From positions 39,203 through 59,521 of the forward strand of contig DBWZ01000042.1 in NCBI GenBank assembly GCA_002309345.1: a stretch of 20,319 nucleotides of DNA, given 5' to 3'. Source of the DNA: Pseudobutyrivibrio sp. UBA1225. GTDB taxonomy: Bacteria; Bacillota; Clostridia; Lachnospirales; Lachnospiraceae. How positions within the stretch are numbered: position 1 is the first letter of the stretch; every line of letters starts with the position of its first letter. The translations under genes and the position numbers were made by a program. Of this stretch, positions 14,723-20,319 are shown one piece after another. A model generated the notes under the pieces. That model had not been told where the DNA came from. It searched no databases and saw nothing but the letters and a program-made list of their open reading frames with translations.

Positions 14723-15877
14723 TCATAGTTTTGATAAAAGCTCTTGTATGCGGGCTTCGTAGGTGCAGTTTTGGCGTACAAAGTCTTGGCCTGCTTTTGC
14801 GATGCGGGTGCGTTCGCTATCGTGGCGCATGTAGAAATCCACTTTTTCAAAGAAGTCCCGCTGGTTGTAGTACCAGACTAGATGCTTTTCGTTTTCGAAG
14901 AACATTGGTAGCTCAGCCTGGAAGTTTGAGATGAGAAAGCCGCCTGCGCCAAGTACATCATAAACTCGAAGTGGTACGCCACTTTTGATGTTTGGGATGG
15001 TGATATTAAGGTTTATTTTGGATTCCCTAAAAACTTTTGGCATTTCGCTCCAATAATCTACGCTACCGCGGTAGTTAACCTTGATAAGGTCGTGAACATT
15101 GGAGTTGGTGTAGATACTTACGTCGAAGTGTTTTGATAGTTCTATCAAGATGCTTCGGCGTTGTTTTTCGGCTATCTTGAACCCAAGGGTTGTGACAGAA
15201 AATATTAGATTCAAATCCGAAAGAGAGTCCTCTGATTTATCAAGTTCGAAATAGTTTTGTAATTCCATAAGAATTTCTGGAGTGAGCATTCTGTCGATGA
15301 TATTGATGCCCTGCAAATCCTTCTGGGCTTCCATTGTCGCCTCAAAATATCCTCGAAGATAGTCTGGCATTGTAAACTCCATCTTGTCATAGGAATTTTT
15401 CTCGTATAATGAGCCCACAAAGCTGATGTCGTTTTTGTAAAGGTTAAAATCCTTTGCATTTGCAAAGAGATAGTCTAGGCGATTTACATCTACCGCTAGA
15501 GGTAGATGATAAACGTGCTCTACTCCCATCTCCTTAAACTCTTCCACATTTGTTATGTCAAATAAAAAGATTCTGTTGACGCTGTTGAAAACTGACTTGT
15601 GATACATGGAAATCAGTGGATTGTCGCAGCTCCAGCAAACATAGAGCAGCCCCTCTTCCTGACAAACATTTGAAATCAGTGGGAAGTAATTGACTGTAAA
15701 TAAAAACTCGTAGGAATCATCCTTTATTATTTTGCGAAGACGCTCTGCAAAGGCTTCATCTACATCGTAATTAAGGAGGTCTTGGAAAACCTCCTCAATT
15801 TCATATCCTAGCTTTTCAAATGTGTATTTAATGTCTTTGTAGTTGTAGGCTTTCCAGCGATACATTAAGATTTTCAT
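14723..15877 (-). CDS. CgeB/DUF3880-type glycosyltransferase, probable flagellin glycosylation enzyme
   Basis: A 384-residue GT-B type protein. The N-terminal half (MKILMYRWKAYNYKDI ... YVCWSCDNP ... NRIFLFD) resembles DUF3880. The C-terminal half resembles Glyco_trans_1_2/CgeB, with YWSEMPKVFRESKINLNIT at about 275-293 and GVPLRVYDVLGAGGFLISN at about 300-318, the donor-binding region. The start ATG has GAGAG upstream, a modest signal. It is third after flagellin on the same strand, behind the GT2 gene and separated from it by a 178-base gap with a long hairpin. By analogy with flagellin loci in Clostridia, a flagellin or surface-glycan sugar transfer is inferred. Acceptor and donor are unknown. 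Confidence 0.8.
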   Translation of the reverse strand: MKILMYRWKAYNYKDIKYTFEKLGYEIEEVFQDLLNYDVDEAFAERLRKIIKDDSYEFLFTVNYFPLISNVCQEEGLLYVCWSCDNPLISMYHKSVFNSVNRIFLFDITNVEEFKEMGVEHVYHLPLAVDVNRLDYLFANAKDFNLYKNDISFVGSLYEKNSYDKMEFTMPDYLRGYFEATMEAQKDLQGINIIDRMLTPEILMELQNYFELDKSEDSLSDLNLIFSVTTLGFKIAEKQRRSILIELSKHFDVSIYTNSNVHDLIKVNYRGSVDYWSEMPKVFRESKINLNITIPNIKSGVPLRVYDVLGAGGFLISNFQAELPMFFENEKHLVWYYNQRDFFEKVDFYMRHDSERTRIAKAGQDFVRQNCTYEARIQELLSKL

Positions 15878-15902
15878 ATTAGACTCTCGTAAAATTTAAT
15901 CC

Positions 15903-15986
15903 GCCAGTTACATTGACAAGCAATATATTACTACGCTCAACGGACATGTTTCGCTTTAGTAATATATTAGCTTGTCAACTACTGGC
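15903..15986. repeat. Stem-loop repeat B between the two glycosyltransferases
   Basis: GCCAGT (15903-15908) pairs with ACTGGC (15981-15986), TTGACAAGC (15913-15921) with GCTTGTCAA (15970-15978), and ATATATTACT (15923-15932) with AGTAATATAT (15958-15967). The rest of the 178-base gap (15987-16055) is AT-rich with no gene. The element shares its arm sequence with the one at 14521-14615 and its loop with the one at 14631-14692. Confidence 0.8.
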
Positions 15987-16055
15987 TCATATATTATTAG
16001 TTATATTTAAAATATTACATTTATCCTCATCAACCATCGCCCTAAAAGAAGCCTA

Positions 16056-17918
16056 CTAGATGTGTAGCGTACTTACTCCGTAGGTTTGCATAATTATCTG
16101 TTCTAGCTGCTGATAGGTGGCGACGGCTTCTTCTGTCTTGCCGGCGGCATCCAAATCAGCTATCTGGCGCAGTACTTGTTCTTCTAAATTGTACATTTCG
16201 TCGAATTTGACTGGGTCGGTTGACTTTGCCGCAAGTACCTTTTGCATATCGCCATACATTTTTGAAAAATCTGTCAGTATGCCCGTAAGAGCTGGGCGCT
16301 TGCCGAATAAATCCTTTAGAATTGTAAGACTCTTGGTTGGATTGGTATCTGCATACTTCATGAAATCATTGATTCCACAACCGAGCAGAGTCTCTGGAGC
16401 AAGATCATTTAATGCTTCGGATTTGTACATGGCGTTGTGAGCGGTTTGCCACTTGGTTACCAACTGAGAATATGCTTCTAAAACATCAATAATCTGACGA
16501 TAATTGTCCCAATATTCCACGTTTGCAATCTCATTTTCAAGGATTCTAACATCCATGAACAGGCTCATTTCCTTTTCACCTTCAGTGGATCTAAATGCTT
16601 CTTTTAAGTTAATTAAGCCTTGCTCATCTATATTCGGACATAGTTCGTCGATAAGCTTTTCTATTAAATCTCTAAAGCCTTCTGTGGTGAAGAACTTATT
16701 CAAGACGTCGCGGATTTCTTTTTTATTTCCATGCTTTGCTGCCTCCCCAATTAGGGTCGAGACAAAGCCTCTGTTAATTCGTACTACTGGCGAATCCCAA
16801 GTCAGCCTGCGATAGTAGTGCACAAGCGGACCATAGTCTCCTCGGCGCATTCCGCATGTCATAGCGTAGCAATACATGAGATTGACATTGGTTTCGTTGA
16901 AGGTGTCCCCGATAAACAATCCACCCTGTAGGTACATCAGTCCAACATCCTGACCGATTGTATCACGGATTTTAAAGTAATACTCTATCTCCGCTTCGCA
17001 TTTTTCGTTTTCATCCCTTATGAAATATACCTTTGCGGCATAGTATGCAAGCTTTGCCAAAGGAAGGGGAAGAATGAGATCTCGTTTTTTAACATCCTCG
17101 TAAAACTCGATAATATCATCTAGCAGCTCTAGACGAGCCATGGCTATGACAGCACCGCAGGCAAAGCTGCCGCGATAGCGAATGTCGTCGTTATCCTTTG
17201 CAGTACCAGTCTTTTCAAAGTATTCTTTGCAGATTTCTAACAATTCTTTATTGTAAAAAATTGCCTTGTATTCCTGAGCCAGCTGATAAGGCCAACGGAA
17301 ATTATCTGGCTCCTCAGCCATCATCTCCTTGAGCAATGGAATGTTTCTAAGGGCGTGCTTCACATTGTCTTCAGGAGAAGCGTACACATATCCATAGTGG
17401 CCAGCTCTTGCATCCAAAAACATGGCATTGCCGTAGGCTGGTTCTATGTATTCATGAATCTTACCCTTAAAACAGGTTTCTGGAGTAACGGTGCACATGC
17501 GAATCACCTCGGTGTCCTCGTACTCCTTGCCTTCCATATCAAGATAATTGCGTTGGAAATAACCGCCGATGTTGTAGCTAGTACAATCTGGCTGCTTAAA
17601 GAAATCGATGATATAGGTACAGTCTAAGAAAAACTCATCATCATCTATATAAAGAAACATTTTGCCATTTGCCTGATCAAGCTGGAAATTGCGGGCTGCT
17701 GCAAAATCATTTATCCATTTAAACTCGAAGACTTCATCTGCATATTTGTCGATGATTGCTCTAGTTTCTTTGGAACAGCCTGTATCAACAACTTGAATTT
17801 CTGAGTCGATGGCCTCGCGGATAGGCATTAAAGATTTGAGGCAGCGCTCAGTTGTGTCCGGCCTGCCACAGCAAAGTAGAGAAATAGTAAGAAGTTTTGT
17901 TTTTGGTTTGTTGTTCAT
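16056..17918 (-). CDS. GT2-family glycosyltransferase with a long helical C-terminal region
   Basis: A 620-residue protein. The GT-A domain occupies about residues 8-200: LLTISLLCCGRPDTTERCLKSL, then VVDTGCSKET, and the metal-binding DDD at 92-94 in FLYIDDDEFF. Residues about 200-620 are mostly helical and look TPR-like, with repeated short helix pairs and no second catalytic motif. Similar GT2 enzymes with TPR-like tails sit beside flagellin genes in Clostridia and modify flagellin. The tail may hold the protein acceptor. The start ATG follows a purine-rich GGGGGAG. It lies between the small unknown protein and the CgeB-type gene, all on the flagellin strand, which supports a flagellin glycosylation role by inference. 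Confidence 0.85.
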   Translation of the reverse strand: MNNKPKTKLLTISLLCCGRPDTTERCLKSLMPIREAIDSEIQVVDTGCSKETRAIIDKYADEVFEFKWINDFAAARNFQLDQANGKMFLYIDDDEFFLDCTYIIDFFKQPDCTSYNIGGYFQRNYLDMEGKEYEDTEVIRMCTVTPETCFKGKIHEYIEPAYGNAMFLDARAGHYGYVYASPEDNVKHALRNIPLLKEMMAEEPDNFRWPYQLAQEYKAIFYNKELLEICKEYFEKTGTAKDNDDIRYRGSFACGAVIAMARLELLDDIIEFYEDVKKRDLILPLPLAKLAYYAAKVYFIRDENEKCEAEIEYYFKIRDTIGQDVGLMYLQGGLFIGDTFNETNVNLMYCYAMTCGMRRGDYGPLVHYYRRLTWDSPVVRINRGFVSTLIGEAAKHGNKKEIRDVLNKFFTTEGFRDLIEKLIDELCPNIDEQGLINLKEAFRSTEGEKEMSLFMDVRILENEIANVEYWDNYRQIIDVLEAYSQLVTKWQTAHNAMYKSEALNDLAPETLLGCGINDFMKYADTNPTKSLTILKDLFGKRPALTGILTDFSKMYGDMQKVLAAKSTDPVKFDEMYNLEEQVLRQIADLDAAGKTEEAVATYQQLEQIIMQTYGVSTLHI

Positions 17919-17992
17919 TTGCTCCCCCTCATCCTCCCCATAAGGAAAGGCTTTTATTATTCATAATATAAAGACTTCTTCTTAAGTAGAAA

Positions 17993-18014
17993 AGGCCCGT
18001 CTAGTGACGAGCCT
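17993..18014 (-). terminator. Hairpin terminator after the small helical protein
   Basis: AGGCCCGTC (17993-18001) pairs with GACGAGCCT (18006-18014) around TAGT, with one mismatch. On the minus strand TTTTC follows. It would end the small-protein transcript, at least in part, before the GT2 gene. Confidence 0.6.
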
Positions 18015-18115
18015 CTTATTATTTATTTGATATCTTAATTAATTTAAAAACCGAGAACAGTAGTATATACTTAAGCATCAAGCCTAAATATCCGTATTTG
18101 TTTTTCGATTGGGTA

Positions 18116-18613
18116 TTAGTAAGTTCCTACAACTAGAGGTCTATACATTTCTTGTCCTTCATCAAGTGGTCCTGCAATGCTTAGGCAAGAATCGATGAGT
18201 CGATTAATTTCTTTGCTAACTATAAGCTTCTCGCCTGGTGCATCAACAAGTCCTCTAAAGTCGTAAATATCGATACTTCTGATTTCTACTATTCTGTTTT
18301 CAATATTCTCTAAAATGTCCACGAGAATACTTTGGATTAATATTTTGTTATTTATAACCAAGTCTGTGTCATTGAGGTTCTCACTTATATCGTAAATCAT
18401 GTTGCAGTATTTTTCAAACTTTTCTACGATATCTGTGTAATCCATGCCCATTGATTCAAGATACTCACCTAATACTAAGGCTTTCTGCTGACAAGCTATT
18501 AAAGCTTTTAGATCTTCTGAATCATTTCCAGTTGAACCATTTGCAAATCTGTTATTGAATGTGTATAGCTCTAAAACCATTGTCAACATCTTATTTCTTG
18601 TAAAATATGCCAT
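18116..18613 (-). CDS. Small helical protein of unknown function downstream of flagellin
   Basis: A 165-residue protein that I do not recognise. The start is taken as the ATG at 18611-18613 (MAYFTRNKML), not the ATG 15 bases further up. The latter overlaps the ribosome binding site GAGGA, which is well spaced for the inner ATG. The sequence is dominated by long helices at about 5-25, 32-82 and 86-122, with no signal peptide or membrane segment. A short C-terminal part (APGEKLIVSKEINRLIDSCLSI) follows. The opening MAYFTRNKMLTMVLELY faintly recalls the N-terminus of the FliS flagellin chaperone, but the length and remainder do not fit, so this is only a lead. Its place between flagellin and the glycosyltransferases suggests a job in flagellin handling. 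Confidence 0.7.
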   Translation of the reverse strand: MAYFTRNKMLTMVLELYTFNNRFANGSTGNDSEDLKALIACQQKALVLGEYLESMGMDYTDIVEKFEKYCNMIYDISENLNDTDLVINNKILIQSILVDILENIENRIVEIRSIDIYDFRGLVDAPGEKLIVSKEINRLIDSCLSIAGPLDEGQEMYRPLVVGTY

Positions 18614-18644
18614 AAGACTTATCCTCATTTCATATCTGAAATTT

Positions 18645-18690
18645 CACCTCATCCACCGCTTCGCGGTCCCCCTTCTCCTCAAGGAGAAGG
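18645..18690. repeat. REP-like double palindrome
   Basis: Two adjacent hairpins: ACCGC-TTC-GCGGT (18655-18667) and CCTTCTCCT-CA-AGGAGAAGG (18671-18690), preceded by CACCTCATCC. This arrangement resembles dispersed palindromes that I recall from gut Firmicutes genomes. It is clearly more GC-rich than the flanking AT-rich bases. It lies between flagellin and the small helical protein, in the mRNA if the two are co-transcribed. Confidence 0.7.
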
Positions 18691-18754
18691 CTAATATGAA
18701 GTAAAAGATTGTTTACTTTGTTACTTTTTTGTCTAATAGTTCTTTCTAGTAATA

Positions 18755-18780
18755 TCCCCACCTCTTAATTGAGGTGGGGA
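18755..18780 (-). terminator. Hairpin after flagellin
   Basis: TCCCCACCTC (18755-18764) and GAGGTGGGGA (18771-18780) form a perfect ten-base-pair stem with a six-base loop, about 45 bases after the flagellin stop. On the minus strand the following bases are ATATTACT, a poor T-tract. It may act mainly as a 3' stabiliser of the flagellin mRNA with partial termination. Confidence 0.65.
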
Positions 18781-18825
18781 ATTTTATGTTGTTTACTATC
18801 TTTCTTAGTTAGGTTTCTGAACCGA

Positions 18826-20319
18826 TTACTGAAGAAGATTCATAACACCTTGAGTTGCCTGGTTAGCCTGAGCAAGCATTGACTGTCCAGCCTGTTGTAA
18901 GATATTGTTCTTGCTGTACTCAACCATTGTATCAGCCATATCTGTATCACGGATACGAGATTCTGCTGCTTCTGTGTTCTCAACTACGTTGTCAAGGTTC
19001 TTGATAGAGTGCTCTAGTCTGTTCTGGATAGCACCAAGTTCTGCACGTTGTGCTGATACTCTCTGAAGTGCATCTGCGATAGCGTCGATTGCGTATGTTG
19101 CAGCCTTACCTGTTGCGTCTGATACGTTAATACCGTTGATACCGATTGACTTAGAGTTCATTGCTTCGATAGTAACGTTGATCTTGTTTGTCATAGCTGC
19201 GTCTGCACCAACGTGAAGGTTAAGTGTAAGTGCGTTCTGGATGTTTACATAACCCTTGCTAAGTGTAAAGCTGATTGATGTAACCTTTGTCTCATTTTCT
19301 TCACCAGCGATAGTCTTTGTAATTTCAGCCTTTTCCCATACTGATCCTACACCATTCTCATCAGCTTCATCTTTATCTATTACAGAAGCTGCTCCATCTG
19401 TAGCGCCTACTGAAGATGCTGCTTTAAGCTCTGTTGCTACCATGTTGTAAGCTGCTGTAGCCTTGATAAGTGTAACGTTAGCATCATCAATACCTGTTTC
19501 CTTGTTGTATGATGTAGAGAATCTTGTTACTTCGTTACCATTGTACTTAATTGTAGAACCATCTGTGATGAGCTTGTTAAGGTAACCATTAGTAACCTTT
19601 GCGTTAGCGATATCAGAACCAACCTCTTTAGGATTGATTGTATAAGTCTTGCCATCGATAGAAATTGTATCACCTGCGTCAAGGTTCCATACACCTGGGT
19701 CATCCTTTGTTGTACCACCTGTAAGCTTCTTTTCAAGGTGTAATGCCTTTGCTACTTCTGCATTTGTCTCTGCACCGATTGTGTACTGGATACCACCGAT
19801 TCTGTACTTCTCACCTGCTTCGAGGGACTCCATTGTAAATGTAGCCTTTGTTGTGTTCTGGATAAGAGTTCCGTCAAGACCTGCGTCGTGAGCTGAGATA
19901 TACATTCTCTTTAATCCTATATCGCCCTTAAGAAGGAATGTCTCGTTAAATTTAGTAGTAGATGCGATACGGTCAATTTCCTGTGAAAGCTGATCAATTT
20001 CGTTCTGGATATCATCACGATCAGATTCTGAGTTTGTTCCGTTAGCTGCCTGTACTGCAAGTTCGTTCATTCTCTGAAGCATGTCGTGAACTTCTGTGAG
20101 GGCACCTTCAGCTGTCTGTACTGAAGATACACCGTCAGATGCGTTTGTAGAAGCCTGAGTCAGACCACGAATCTGCTTTCTCATTTTCTCAGATATTGAA
20201 AGTCCTGCTGCATCATCAGCTGCTCTGTTGATTTTATAACCTGATGAAAGCTTCTCTGTAGACTTTGACTGAGAGTCTGTTGTAATGTTCAAAGTTCTTG
20301 AAGCATTAGCTGCCTGCAT
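18826..20319 (-). CDS. fliC: Flagellin, 5' end cut by the window edge
   Basis: Filament subunit, exported by the flagellar type III system. The N-terminal D0/D1 helices begin MQAANASRTLNITTD and continue with STEKLSSGYKINRAADDAAGLSISEKMR, QIRGLTQAS and EGALTEVHDMLQRMNELAVQ. The C-terminal D1/D0 part is at about 413-497 (RAELGAIQNRLEHSIKNL, AESRIRDTDMADTMVEYSKNNIL, and the end MNLLQ). The central region, about 130-400, is a variable Thr/Ser/Asn-rich domain facing solvent and a likely glycan acceptor. The reading frame runs to the last base. The first in-window Met is probably internal, because flagellins of this group usually start with an MxVQHN-type hexapeptide before this point. So roughly six codons, the ribosome binding site and the promoter are outside the window. 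Two glycosyltransferases follow downstream. Confidence 0.96.
   Translation of the reverse strand: MQAANASRTLNITTDSQSKSTEKLSSGYKINRAADDAAGLSISEKMRKQIRGLTQASTNASDGVSSVQTAEGALTEVHDMLQRMNELAVQAANGTNSESDRDDIQNEIDQLSQEIDRIASTTKFNETFLLKGDIGLKRMYISAHDAGLDGTLIQNTTKATFTMESLEAGEKYRIGGIQYTIGAETNAEVAKALHLEKKLTGGTTKDDPGVWNLDAGDTISIDGKTYTINPKEVGSDIANAKVTNGYLNKLITDGSTIKYNGNEVTRFSTSYNKETGIDDANVTLIKATAAYNMVATELKAASSVGATDGAASVIDKDEADENGVGSVWEKAEITKTIAGEENETKVTSISFTLSKGYVNIQNALTLNLHVGADAAMTNKINVTIEAMNSKSIGINGINVSDATGKAATYAIDAIADALQRVSAQRAELGAIQNRLEHSIKNLDNVVENTEAAESRIRDTDMADTMVEYSKNNILQQAGQSMLAQANQATQGVMNLLQ

Noticed and set aside
14551..14850. Minus-strand open frame of 99 codons across the hairpins at 14521-14700
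   Set aside because: It runs through two strong stem-loops and overlaps the end of the CgeB-type gene in another frame; no family resemblance or ribosome binding site supports it.
14521..15986. CRISPR array or composite transposon made from the repeated stem-loops
   Set aside because: The copies are diverged, unevenly spaced, each self-complementary, and no cas or transposase genes are near.
18614..18628. Upstream ATG giving a five-residue longer small helical protein
   Set aside because: That ATG overlaps the GAGGA ribosome binding site, which is correctly spaced for the ATG at 18611-18613.

Overview
The window looks like a chromosome segment of a motile, low-to-moderate GC Firmicute, most likely a Lachnospiraceae member of the Butyrivibrio / Pseudobutyrivibrio / Roseburia type. 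This is inferred from gene content and protein character, since no rRNA is present. The evidence is a cdaA-cdaR-glmM operon, a YvyF/ComF flagellar-competence pair, a Clostridia-type flagellin with linked glycosyltransferases, strong AGGAGG ribosome binding sites, and a REP-like palindrome resembling ones I associate with gut Firmicutes. No tRNA, rRNA, CRISPR array, transposase or integrase was seen.

Layout. (1) Positions 1-1179, minus strand: rmlD (dTDP-rhamnose synthesis) followed by the first eight codons of rmlB at the window edge, separated by a long imperfect inverted repeat. (2) Positions 1531-8430, minus strand: a compact run of seven genes. In transcription order it encodes a 2-TM protein, a polytopic membrane protein, CdaA (c-di-AMP synthase), CdaR, GlmM, HPr and LeuA. 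CdaA-CdaR-GlmM is a classic module linking c-di-AMP to peptidoglycan precursor supply. The two unknown membrane proteins in front and HPr plus LeuA behind are the unusual parts. (3) Positions 8583-9782, minus strand: ComF-family protein and YvyF, closed by a strong terminator. (4) Positions 9797-13036, plus strand: a promoter followed by an operon with ATGA overlaps, encoding a substrate-binding lipoprotein with a large Asp/Ser/Lys insert, a GT4 glycosyltransferase and a hexapeptide acetyltransferase, then a terminator. (5) Positions 13093-14700, plus strand: a FliD-like protein with an extra N-terminal region and a possible CsrA hairpin in its leader, followed by two long hairpins. (6) Positions 14723-20319, minus strand: flagellin (5' end just outside the window), a small unknown helical protein, a large GT2 glycosyltransferase and a CgeB/DUF3880-type glycosyltransferase. 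This is a probable flagellin expression and glycosylation locus.

The most interesting material is the insert-bearing lipoprotein with its glycan-modification operon, the flagellin-linked unknown protein and paired glycosyltransferases, the atypical FliD-like protein, and a family of related stem-loop repeats (14521-14615, 14631-14692, 15903-15986). All functional calls come from reading motifs by eye; no database search was run.
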